Part shown: piece by piece, positions 26,356 to 32,998 of the stretch
Layout: each line of letters opens with the position of its first letter
Numbering within the stretch: position 1 is the stretch's first letter
Assembly (NCBI GenBank): GCA_947384775.1
Contig: CANDIF010000014.1
Location: 1 to 37,396 of the forward strand
Length of the DNA stretch: 37,396 nt
Direction: 5' to 3'
Source of the DNA: an uncultured Clostridium sp.
Lineage (GTDB): Bacteria > Bacillota > Clostridia > TANB77 > CAG-508
Position numbers and translations under genes: made by a program
Notes under the pieces: generated by a model
Database searches by the model: none
The model's input: the letters and a program-made list of their open reading frames with translations, nothing else
What the model was told of the DNA's origin: nothing

Positions 26356-26387
26356 ACTTGGTACAGCAAAAGTCATTTAGACCAAGT
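26356..26387 (+). promoter_or_regulatory. 5' leader hairpin of cassette 1
   Basis: ACTTGGT pairs with ACCAAGT across an 18-nt loop, and the loop AGCAAAAGTCATTTAG is conserved in cassette 2. It starts at about the predicted transcription start. The AGACC on its 3' side is also complementary to GGTCT of the ribosome binding site region (GGAGGTCTTAG at 26401). Confidence 0.55.
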
Positions 26388-26413
26388 AAAAAAAATTTTT
26401 GGAGGTCTTAGAT

Positions 26414-26686
26414 ATGACACTCGCTTCTAGACTGATGCAGATCAAGGAAGAACAGGACCGGGACAAGAAAGAGGTCCTTGTCGATGAGTTTCTCGAACTG
26501 ATCGACGGACATCCGGAGCAGGACCTTCTCCTGAACGGGTTGGAGCAGGCCGAACTGGGCCGCGGCTTCATCGACTACGGGAGGGCGGGCATCATGCCGG
26601 AGACGCTGAAGGAAGAGGGCTTCGTCCTCGTGGCTGCCGGGGCCGGCTTCCACATCCACTTCGACAAGAAGGAGGGTGAGAACTGA
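26414..26686 (+). CDS. Small GC-rich gene, member 1 of a paralogous pair, function unknown
   Basis: This encodes 90 residues, starting MTLASRLMQIKEEQ. I do not recognise the family. It is related to the next gene: shared are MTLAS-LMQI at the start, GH-E in the middle, GRGF-D-GR, and EGF.....AG-GFH-HFD at the end. It is rich in charged residues, lacks a signal peptide or membrane segment, and is predicted soluble. Base composition is strikingly GC-rich (by eye roughly 55-65 percent) against about 30 percent around it, and its codons are unlike the host's. GGAGGTCTTAG provides the ribosome binding site; an upstream in-frame ATG at 26399 lies before it and is unlikely. It has its own promoter, leader hairpin and terminator. 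Confidence 0.75.
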   Translation: MTLASRLMQIKEEQDRDKKEVLVDEFLELIDGHPEQDLLLNGLEQAELGRGFIDYGRAGIMPETLKEEGFVLVAAGAGFHIHFDKKEGEN

Positions 26687-26703
26687 ACCGTGCAATAGAA
26701 GCA

Positions 26704-26739
26704 AGGGAGGACGCATCCATGAGGGTGCGTCCTTTCCCT
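26704..26739 (+). terminator. GC-rich hairpin terminator of cassette 1
   Basis: GGACGCATCC pairs with GGGTGCGTCC (one G-U pair) around ATGA, extended by AGGGA/TCCCT. Its GC-rich build matches the gene rather than the surrounding genome. Confidence 0.75.
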
Positions 26740-26761
26740 GTACATGAAAGATGGCAAAAAC

Positions 26762-26790
26762 TAGACAAAATGGCAGAAAAATGGTATAAT
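26762..26790 (+). promoter_or_regulatory. Promoter of GC-rich cassette 2
   Basis: TAGACA (26762-26767), a 17-base spacer and TATAAT (26785-26790). The spacer nearly matches that of cassette 1. Confidence 0.75.
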
Positions 26791-26798
26791 TAAAGTAT

Positions 26799-26828
26799 CT
26801 TGGTATAGCAAAAGTCATTTAGACCAAG
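26799..26828 (+). promoter_or_regulatory. 5' leader hairpin of cassette 2
   Basis: CTTGGT pairs with ACCAAG. The 18-nt loop differs from cassette 1 at one position. AGACC is again complementary to GGTCT of the ribosome binding site AGGAGGTCTTAG. Confidence 0.55.
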
Positions 26829-26854
26829 GAAAAAACTTTTAGGAGGTCTTAGCT

Positions 26855-27106
26855 ATGACACTCGCTTCTAAACTGATGCAGATCCAGAAAGCAACAGGCA
26901 ACGAACAGACCCAGCTGATTAATGGCTTCAGCGACAGCATCAAGGGGCACGCCGAGGAAAAGACCCTCCGGGACTGCATGATGCAGGCTCAGATGGGGCG
27001 CGGTTTCCTAGACTTTGGCCGGAATCCGTTCATCCCTGACGCGCTGGCGGACGAGGGCTTCCATGTGGAGATGGCCGGCATCGGTTTCCACCTTCACTTC
27101 GACTGA
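26855..27106 (+). CDS. Small GC-rich gene, member 2 of a paralogous pair, function unknown
   Basis: This encodes 83 residues, starting MTLASKLMQIQKATG and ending GFHLHFD. The first 30 bases of the coding region differ from member 1 at a single position, then the two diverge strongly in DNA while keeping the protein pattern GH-E, GRGF-DFGR, P--L--EGF and AG-GFHLHFD. There is no signal peptide, membrane segment or recognisable enzyme motif; the histidine pair in the C-terminal FH-HFD could bind metal, which is only a guess. Composition is GC-rich like member 1. The ribosome binding site is AGGAGGTC about seven bases before ATG. It has its own promoter and a canonical terminator. Confidence 0.75.
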   Translation: MTLASKLMQIQKATGNEQTQLINGFSDSIKGHAEEKTLRDCMMQAQMGRGFLDFGRNPFIPDALADEGFHVEMAGIGFHLHFD

Positions 27107-27144
27107 CTCCGCAATCACCGCCGAAAGGCTACATATCAGAAGCG

Positions 27145-27189
27145 AAAAGACCAGCCTCAGGATGCAAATCTTGAGGCTGGTCTTTTTTT
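27145..27189 (+). terminator. Rho-independent terminator of cassette 2
   Basis: AAAGACCAGCCTCA pairs with TGAGGCTGGTCTTT around a 12-nt loop, and the run of T continues after the stem. It is a strong, GC-rich stem. Confidence 0.92.
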
Positions 27190-27194
27190 ATAGA

Positions 27195-27223
27195 TTGACA
27201 ATTAAATATATATTTAGTATAAT
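27195..27223 (+). promoter_or_regulatory. Consensus promoter of the MATE-kinase/marR operon
   Basis: TTGACA (27195-27200), a 17-base spacer and TATAAT (27218-27223), a perfect sigma-A consensus. The two MarR-type palindromes begin just downstream of the -10. Confidence 0.9.
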
Positions 27224-27231
27224 AAATAACT

Positions 27232-27277
27232 GTTAGGCAACTAACTTATTTTTTTGAAAAAATGTTAGGGACCTAAC
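27232..27277. promoter_or_regulatory. Two palindromic operators, probable MarR sites
   Basis: GTTAGGCAACTAAC (27232-27245) and GTTAGGGACCTAAC (27264-27277) are related 14-bp inverted repeats with 32-bp spacing, about three helical turns. They overlap the predicted transcription start and early leader, where a bound repressor would block transcription. The MarR gene at the end of the operon is the likely binder, giving autoregulation. Confidence 0.75.
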
Positions 27278-27297
27278 TTAAGAAAAAAGGAGGAACT

Positions 27298-29304
27298 ATG
27301 GAAGAAACAAATTTAGGAACAGAAAAAATAGGAAAATTATTAAGAAAATTTGCAATACCATGTGTAATATCATTAATAGTAAATGCATTATACAATATTG
27401 TTGACCAAATTTTTATAGGATGGGGAGTAAATTATTTAGGAAATGGGGCAACAAATGTAGTCTTTCCTATAACAGTGATATGCTTGGCATTTGCATTAAT
27501 GTTTGGAGATGGAACATCAGCATTTTTAAGTTTGAAATTGGGAGAAAATAAGAAAAAAGAAGCAGAGAAAGGTGTAGCAAATGGAATTATAATATCTATT
27601 ATAGTATCAGTTTTATTGTGTGGTATAACTCTAATATTTTTACCACAGCTAGTTAATCTGTTTGGTTGTACAGAGAACTTACGAGAATACGCATTAAATT
27701 ACGGTTATATAATTGCAATTGGAATTCCATTTGTTATGATAGGTACTACATTAAATTCAATAATAAGGGCAGATGGCTCACCTAAATATTCTATGACTTC
27801 AATGGTAGTTGGAGCTATTCTAAATATAATATTAGATGCAATAGCAATATTTGTACTTAAATGGGGAGTTGCAGGAGCAGCACTTGCAACAATAATTGGA
27901 CAATTTGTAACATTTTTAATGAACATTTTATATATTAAGAAATTTAAAACAATAAAATTAACAAAGAAAAGCTTTAAATTTGAAATGAAGATGGCTAGAA
28001 CAGTTTCAATGTTAGGAATTTCATCATTTATAACACAAATGGCAATAGTTGTTGTAATAACAGTACAAAATTCATTGTTCAAACATTATGGAGAAATGAG
28101 TAAATTTGGTACAGATATTCCTATTACAGTTATTGGAATTGTAATGAAGATTAGCCAAATATTATATAGTATAACAATAGGAATAGCAGCAGGAAGTCAA
28201 CCAATAGTAGGATTTAACTACGGAGCTAGAAAATATGATAGAGTAAAGCAGACATTAAAAATAGTGTTAAAATTAAGTTTTATAATTTCATTAATTGCAT
28301 TTATATTATTTCAAACAATACCAGAAAAACTAATAGGAATATTTGGTTCTGGAGATGCATCATATAATGAATTTGCATGTTTAACGTTTAGAACATTTTT
28401 AATGCTAACACTTGTTAATGGAATACAAATTTCATCAGGAATATTTTTTCAAGCAATAGGAAAACCAAGCAAATCAGCATTTCTAACTTTGTCAAGACAA
28501 ATACTATTCTTTGTACCAGCAGCAATAGTGTTATCAAAATTTTTTAATGTAATGGGAGTATTATATGCAGGACCAATTGCAGATGGATTAGCATTTTTAA
28601 TTTCAGCAATTTTGTTAGTATTTGAAATGAAAAAACTTAGAAAAACAGATAATCAGAGCAACATAATAAATGAAAAGAAAGAAATAGAAAACAAAAATAC
28701 AAACAATATAGTAATAACAATAGCTAGAGAATATGGCTCAGGAGGAAGATATGTAGGTCAATTGTTAGCAGATAAATTAGGAGTAAAATTATATGATAAA
28801 GATTTAATTGAAATTGTATCTAATAAAAGTGGATTATCAGCAATATACATAGAAAAAAATGAACAAAATATTCATGGGAATTTATTATCAAGCTTTAACA
28901 CACAATACTATAATAACTTATCAAATGATGATAATTTATTTATTGCAGAAAGCAAGGCAATAAAAGAAATTGCGACAAAAGGAGCATGTGTCATAATTGG
29001 AAGATGTTCAAATTTTATATTAAGAGATAATAAAAATGTAATAAATGTATTTTTATATAGTGATGATGAAAGCAAAGTAAAAAGAGCAGTAAAATATTAT
29101 GGACTAAAAGAGAAAAATGCATTGTCTGAAATTAATAAAATCAATAAATCTAGAGAAAAACATTATAATTATTATACAAGAGAAAATTGGAGAGACTTAA
29201 AGAATTATGATATAGCTATTAATGTAGATAGTTATGGAGTTGAAAAAACAGCAGAAATATTAGCAAAATTTATAGATACGAATAATATTGCAATTTCTAA
29301 ATAA
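27298..29304 (+). CDS. MATE-family efflux transporter fused to a cytidylate-kinase-like domain
   Basis: A single frame of 668 residues. Residues 1 to about 445 are a MATE multidrug/sodium antiporter with about twelve membrane helices (FAIPCVISLIVNALYNIVDQIFIG at the start, AGSQPIVGFNYGARK in the middle). A charged asparagine-rich linker follows. Residues about 470-665 are a cytidylate-kinase-like (Cytidylate_kin2) domain with AREYGSGGR at 476-484 in place of a classic P-loop and IIGRCSNFIL further on. The family adds or binds nucleotide phosphate; what it does next to a transporter is unknown. The start follows AAAAGGAGGAACT. The promoter carries two palindromes, and marR follows 11 bases after the stop. 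Confidence 0.92.
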   Translation: MEETNLGTEKIGKLLRKFAIPCVISLIVNALYNIVDQIFIGWGVNYLGNGATNVVFPITVICLAFALMFGDGTSAFLSLKLGENKKKEAEKGVANGIIISIIVSVLLCGITLIFLPQLVNLFGCTENLREYALNYGYIIAIGIPFVMIGTTLNSIIRADGSPKYSMTSMVVGAILNIILDAIAIFVLKWGVAGAALATIIGQFVTFLMNILYIKKFKTIKLTKKSFKFEMKMARTVSMLGISSFITQMAIVVVITVQNSLFKHYGEMSKFGTDIPITVIGIVMKISQILYSITIGIAAGSQPIVGFNYGARKYDRVKQTLKIVLKLSFIISLIAFILFQTIPEKLIGIFGSGDASYNEFACLTFRTFLMLTLVNGIQISSGIFFQAIGKPSKSAFLTLSRQILFFVPAAIVLSKFFNVMGVLYAGPIADGLAFLISAILLVFEMKKLRKTDNQSNIINEKKEIENKNTNNIVITIAREYGSGGRYVGQLLADKLGVKLYDKDLIEIVSNKSGLSAIYIEKNEQNIHGNLLSSFNTQYYNNLSNDDNLFIAESKAIKEIATKGACVIIGRCSNFILRDNKNVINVFLYSDDESKVKRAVKYYGLKEKNALSEINKINKSREKHYNYYTRENWRDLKNYDIAINVDSYGVEKTAEILAKFIDTNNIAISK

Positions 29305-29315
29305 AAGGAGAAGAT

Positions 29316-29747
29316 ATGGAAAAAAGAATTGGAAGAGAAATAAAATTCATTCATATTTTAACCTCAAGGTATGTAACAAAACATATAAAATGTAAAGAGA
29401 AAAAACATTATAGTCTAATCCAAATAGATATAATGGAATATTTAGCAGAAACAAAGAAAAAAGTATATCAAAAAGATATAGAAAAAGAATTTGGACTAAG
29501 GAAATCTACAATATCAGGAGTATTAGACACAATGCAAAGAAATGGAATAATTGGTAGATTTGAAGATAAGGAAGATTTCAGAAGTAAACAAATAAAACTA
29601 ACAGAAAAAGGAGAAAAGACCTATCAGGTATTAATAAAGGAACTCTTGGAAATGGAGAAACTTATTGCTAAAGACATATCAAAACAAGATGTAGAGACAT
29701 TTTTTAAAGTGGCAGATCAAATTAAAGAAAATTTAAAAAATGTATAA
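29316..29747 (+). CDS. MarR-family winged-helix transcriptional regulator
   Basis: The 143 residues fit MarR length. A dimerisation helix at the N terminus is followed by a winged helix-turn-helix: KDIEKEFGLRKSTISGVLDTMQRNGIIGR is the recognition region, with DFRSKQIKLTEKG as the wing and start of the last helix. It lies 11 bases after the MATE fusion with AAAAGGAGAAG before its ATG, so it is the last gene of that operon. It most likely represses the operon through the two GTTAGG...CTAAC palindromes at 27232-27277, responding to a transporter substrate. Confidence 0.92.
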   Translation: MEKRIGREIKFIHILTSRYVTKHIKCKEKKHYSLIQIDIMEYLAETKKKVYQKDIEKEFGLRKSTISGVLDTMQRNGIIGRFEDKEDFRSKQIKLTEKGEKTYQVLIKELLEMEKLIAKDISKQDVETFFKVADQIKENLKNV

Positions 29748-29763
29748 AAAATATGATTTAAAG

Positions 29764-29806
29764 GCAAAAACAAGGATAAATAGAAAGTTTATTCTTGTTT
29801 TTTTAT
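29764..29806 (+). terminator. Rho-independent terminator of the MATE/marR operon
   Basis: AAAAACAAGGATAAA pairs with TTTATTCTTGTTTTT (one G-U pair) around a short loop and continues into a T-run. Confidence 0.85.
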
Positions 29807-29815
29807 AAAAAAACA

Positions 29816-29844
29816 TTGACATTGTTCCGAAAATGGTATATTAT
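29816..29844 (+). promoter_or_regulatory. Promoter of the HTH/GNAT/YgjV operon
   Basis: TTGACA (29816-29821), a 17-base spacer and TATTAT (29839-29844). Confidence 0.8.
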
Positions 29845-29859
29845 ATAAACATAAGTAAT

Positions 29860-29881
29860 ATTATTCTGAATACAGAACAAT
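29860..29881. promoter_or_regulatory. Palindromic operator for the HTH operon
   Basis: Arms ATTATTCTG and CAGAACAAT, matching at 8 of 9 positions, enclose AATA just downstream of the predicted transcription start. A related half-site ATTGTTCCG lies at 29821-29829 inside the promoter spacer. Autoregulation by the HTH protein is likely. Confidence 0.6.
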
Positions 29882-29900
29882 ATTTAGAAGGAGAACTAAA

Positions 29901-31052
29901 ATGTCATATTTAACAGCAAAACAGTTTTCAGAAAGATGGGGAATATCAGAAAGAAGAATAATTAAACTTTGCAAAGAAGAAAGAATAAGCGGAGCAAGAA
30001 AAACAGGAATGGTTTGGGAAATACCAGAAGAAACAATGAAACCATCTGATAGAAGAAGCAATATTTATAAATATATAAATACAGAAAAAAGAATAATGAT
30101 TGTAAATGTAAAAAAAGAAATTAAAGAATATTTAATACAATTATTAGAAAAAGAAGGATATATAGTAGGATGTTATAATTTGAATTCAGTAAAAAATAAT
30201 GAACAAGATTACTATGAAGGACTTATATACTTTCCTATAAATAACATAGATAAATTAGAAGAAAGCTTTATAGAAGATTTTTCTAAAAGATTAAATTCAG
30301 AATCTAGTATAGTAATTGTTGATTATAAAAAGGAGAACAGAAATAAAATAGAAGCGAAACTAGCAAATAAATTAAAAAATGAGATTGGCTTAAAAATCAA
30401 TGCATTGATTTTAGAGATAAATGAAAATAGCACCAATCTTATTAATTATAGCGACATAGCAGAAGACATAGTAAATTTGCTAATAAAATTTAAAAATACT
30501 ACTGGAACAACAATAACAACAGATGGTGGGAAAATAGAATTTAATAAAAAGGATAGGACAGAAGATTTGGAGATAGGAAGATTTTATAAAGCTATAAACA
30601 ATTGCTTTAAAAGAATGAACAAAGAATCACATTTGTGGTGTGCCTCTACAATGCTTGAAGATGAGTGGACAGAATCATCTCAGGAGATGAAATTTAGACA
30701 AATAAATTTAGAGGCAGCAAATATAGGTGTAAACGTAGAAAGAATATTTATATTTAGTAAAGATAAAATAAAAGAGTTTAAGCAAAATAAAACATTAAAA
30801 ATATATATGCAAAGTAATATAAAAACATTATTTGTAGATTATGATGAAATAAAAGCAAAAGAACCGAAGTTATTAGAAATTGTGAAAGACGGTTGGGACG
30901 GAATCGATAAAAACATATTAGTTGTAGATTTACCAGAAGAAAGCAAAGCAAGAGGATACATTTCTAGAAACACTAAAGAAGTTTTGGAAGCATATAACTG
31001 TTTTCAAAAGTTAAAAGAATATTCTAAAAATTTGAAGGAGGTATTAAAATGA
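29901..31052 (+). CDS. Helix-turn-helix protein with unknown C-terminal region
   Basis: The 383 residues begin with an excisionase/MerR-type helix-turn-helix (LTAKQFSERWGISERRIIKLCKEERISGARKTG) to about residue 55. Next is an alpha-beta region (KRIMIVNVKKEIKEYLIQLL) resembling a degenerate Rossmann fold without a clear nucleotide-binding glycine motif. The last 150 residues (HLWCASTMLEDEW, VVDLPEESKARGYIS) form a domain I cannot name. Related proteins in Clostridia are annotated only as HTH-containing. The ribosome binding site is GAAGGAGAAC. Its last four bases overlap the GNAT gene start. It probably binds the palindrome at 29860-29881. Confidence 0.75.
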   Translation: MSYLTAKQFSERWGISERRIIKLCKEERISGARKTGMVWEIPEETMKPSDRRSNIYKYINTEKRIMIVNVKKEIKEYLIQLLEKEGYIVGCYNLNSVKNNEQDYYEGLIYFPINNIDKLEESFIEDFSKRLNSESSIVIVDYKKENRNKIEAKLANKLKNEIGLKINALILEINENSTNLINYSDIAEDIVNLLIKFKNTTGTTITTDGGKIEFNKKDRTEDLEIGRFYKAINNCFKRMNKESHLWCASTMLEDEWTESSQEMKFRQINLEAANIGVNVERIFIFSKDKIKEFKQNKTLKIYMQSNIKTLFVDYDEIKAKEPKLLEIVKDGWDGIDKNILVVDLPEESKARGYISRNTKEVLEAYNCFQKLKEYSKNLKEVLK

Positions 31053-31555
31053 ATCTAACTTATAAAAAGATTGAAACAAAGGACAAAGAACAATTATTTA
31101 AACTTATAGATACAGTATTAGGTGGATTAGAAAATCAAGAATATTTTATTCCATATGAACAATGGGAACTAGATAGTATGTTTGATGAAGATAACTATGC
31201 ACCATTATATGGAGCATACGATGGTGATAGACTTGTGGGGATGGCACAATTATATGTGTCACAAAATATGCTTGAGGATTTTAAGAAAGAATTTGAACTT
31301 GAAAAATATACAGTATGTGAATTGGGTGGAAATTTAGTTTTAACCGAATATAGAGGAAATGGAATAACAACAAAATTGCAAACAATGGAATTAGAATTAG
31401 CTAGAAAATTAGGATTTGATTATATAATATCAATGGCACATCCAGATAATATAGGAAGTTGCAAAACATTAGAAAGAGTAGGACTAAAATTTGTAAAAGA
31501 AACTAGGCTATCTAATGGATTTTTAAGAAATTTATATATGCTAAAATTAAAATAA
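31049..31555 (+). CDS. GNAT-family N-acetyltransferase
   Basis: The 168 residues show the acetyl-CoA binding pattern TEYRGNGITTKLQ with the conserved R-x-x-G-x-x segment, preceded by GGNLVLTE and followed by AHPDNIGSCKTLERVGLKFV. The substrate is unknown. The ATGA overlap with the upstream gene (start 31049, previous stop 31050-31052) and GGAGG at 31037 indicate coupled translation. Confidence 0.9.
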   Translation: MNLTYKKIETKDKEQLFKLIDTVLGGLENQEYFIPYEQWELDSMFDEDNYAPLYGAYDGDRLVGMAQLYVSQNMLEDFKKEFELEKYTVCELGGNLVLTEYRGNGITTKLQTMELELARKLGFDYIISMAHPDNIGSCKTLERVGLKFVKETRLSNGFLRNLYMLKLK

Positions 31556-31570
31556 AAAGGAGGAAAATTC

Positions 31571-32227
31571 ATGCAAGACTTTTTAAAACGTTTAAAAACA
31601 AAAGTAAAAGGAATTGAAAGTATGCACAGATGTGGAGATATACTGATTAAAGAAGATATTAAAACAGGCGAATGTGAAGTTTACTCAAAAGAAGAGAACA
31701 AAAGGAAAAGAAAATCAATAAGTATAACAGATGTAGAAATTACCATTCCTAATATAGAAGATAGCGCAGACTGCGTTTCATATAGAATTAAGGGCTTACC
31801 AGGAGGACGTACTAGAGTTATAAATCCGTCTAATGAATTTATTTTGCATAGTTTACAAGACATATGTTATGGATTATCGGGTAAAGAAGTTTCATTATCT
31901 GAAATGTTAGATGAAAGCACAATACAAGAATATGTAAAGAGATATCAAGAACAAAGAGAACAAATGAGATATATACAATTAGCAAAGGCAAAATATAATG
32001 GGCAAACGGTATACGTAGGAAGAACTGAAGCAGGGTATGAAGATCTTTCGAGAGGCACATTATTAAAAGTAAGTGACGAAGAACTAGAGGAAATAGTAAT
32101 ACAAGGAGAAGCAATAACTAGATATCTATATGATTTTGGCTCTTTAAAGAGTAGCTATGTAGGCTTTACAAGAACAGCAGTACAAAATATTATACAAAAA
32201 GATAAGGAAAGAGAGGAAACAAAATAA
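31571..32227 (+). CDS. Conserved-looking hypothetical protein
   Basis: The 218 residues are hydrophilic with no signal peptide or membrane helix. It starts MQDFLKRLKTKVKGIESMH and has a lysine-arginine patch (KRKRKSI) near residue 45, then RIKGLPGGRTRVINPS and a helical region. I do not recognise a family. AAAAGGAGGAAAATTC precedes the ATG, 15 bases after the GNAT gene. The stop overlaps the start of the next gene (TAATG), placing it firmly in the operon. A role with the acetyltransferase or membrane protein is possible but unsupported. Confidence 0.75.
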   Translation: MQDFLKRLKTKVKGIESMHRCGDILIKEDIKTGECEVYSKEENKRKRKSISITDVEITIPNIEDSADCVSYRIKGLPGGRTRVINPSNEFILHSLQDICYGLSGKEVSLSEMLDESTIQEYVKRYQEQREQMRYIQLAKAKYNGQTVYVGRTEAGYEDLSRGTLLKVSDEELEEIVIQGEAITRYLYDFGSLKSSYVGFTRTAVQNIIQKDKEREETK

Positions 32228-32766
32228 TGGAGTGGACATTAGCATACATACTATCACAAATATTTACAGTTATTACATATGGATTATTAGGAGCAACATA
32301 TTATGCAAAAGATAGAAGGAATATTTTAATTATAAATTTCTTGTCTATAATTGCAAATGGAGTTGCGTACTTATTGTTAAGTGCTTGGTCAGGCTTAGCA
32401 ATGTGCGTAGTTGCACTAATAAGAAATATAATATTTTTAGTAGACGAAAAGAAAAATGGAAAACGAGATAAAATTAATAAAACAGATGTTATTATATTAA
32501 TAATACTTTATGCAATATCAATTATCTCAGCAATATTTACATATGAAGGATTTTTAAGCTTACTTTCTGTAATTGCTACTATGCTATATACATTATCAGT
32601 ATGGCAAAAGAAAACAAACATATATAAATTATTAGGAATTCCAATAGGAGTATTATGGATAGCATACAACGTTTATGTAATGTCTATATTTGGAACGATT
32701 TTAGAGACAGTATTATTAATATGTTCTACAACAGGATATTTCTTAGAAGTAAAAAAACGTAAATAA
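32227..32766 (+). CDS. YgjV-family inner membrane protein
   Basis: The 179 residues contain about five to six hydrophobic helices and match the YgjV family in pattern: an N-terminal Q-F-T-I-YGL-G-Y helix, NGVAYLLLSAWSGLAMCVVALIRN, then WQKKTNIYKLLGIPIGVLWIAYNVYV. Members are predicted membrane proteins without established biochemistry. The one-base stop/start overlap (TAATG) with the preceding gene shows tight coupling. It is the last gene of the HTH operon and is followed by a structured repeat and terminator. Confidence 0.85.
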   Translation: MEWTLAYILSQIFTVITYGLLGATYYAKDRRNILIINFLSIIANGVAYLLLSAWSGLAMCVVALIRNIIFLVDEKKNGKRDKINKTDVIILIILYAISIISAIFTYEGFLSLLSVIATMLYTLSVWQKKTNIYKLLGIPIGVLWIAYNVYVMSIFGTILETVLLICSTTGYFLEVKKRK

Positions 32767-32800
32767 TATTAAAGAACTACTATTCTTAATTATCGTAAAA

Positions 32801-32887
32801 ATCCGCTCCACCAAAGCTGGATGTTCAATTTTCAAATTTTAATACAGTTGTTTAAAATTTAAAAATGAACATCCACGTGGAGCTACT
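32801..32887 (+). repeat. Structured intergenic repeat, copy 5
   Basis: ATCCGCTCCACCAAAGCTGGATGTTC and GAACATCCACGTGGAGCTACT form the arms (outer GCTCCA/TGGAGC, inner GGATGTTC/GAACATCC). The internal loop is CCAAAGC rather than TCTTGC. The distal stem AAATTTTAA/TTAAAATTT closes a loop containing TACAGTTG. It lies between the HTH operon and the terminator at 32903. Confidence 0.85.
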
Positions 32888-32902
32888 TAAGTAGCAGTAA
32901 AA

Positions 32903-32936
32903 TCAAAATAGCTATGCAAAAACATAGCTATTTTTT
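32903..32936 (+). terminator. Rho-independent terminator of the HTH operon
   Basis: AAATAGCTATG pairs with CATAGCTATTT around CAAAAA, followed by TTTTTT. Confidence 0.88.
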
Positions 32937-32998
32937 AATTGATTAAAAAGAACCTTTATGATAATATAATAAAAAGTCTATAACAAGAGGTATTGTTT

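Noticed and set aside
26408..26818. Open frame on the minus strand over GC-rich cassette 1
   Set aside because: GC-rich DNA has few stop codons; the plus-strand frame has promoter, ribosome binding site, paralogue and terminator, this one has none.
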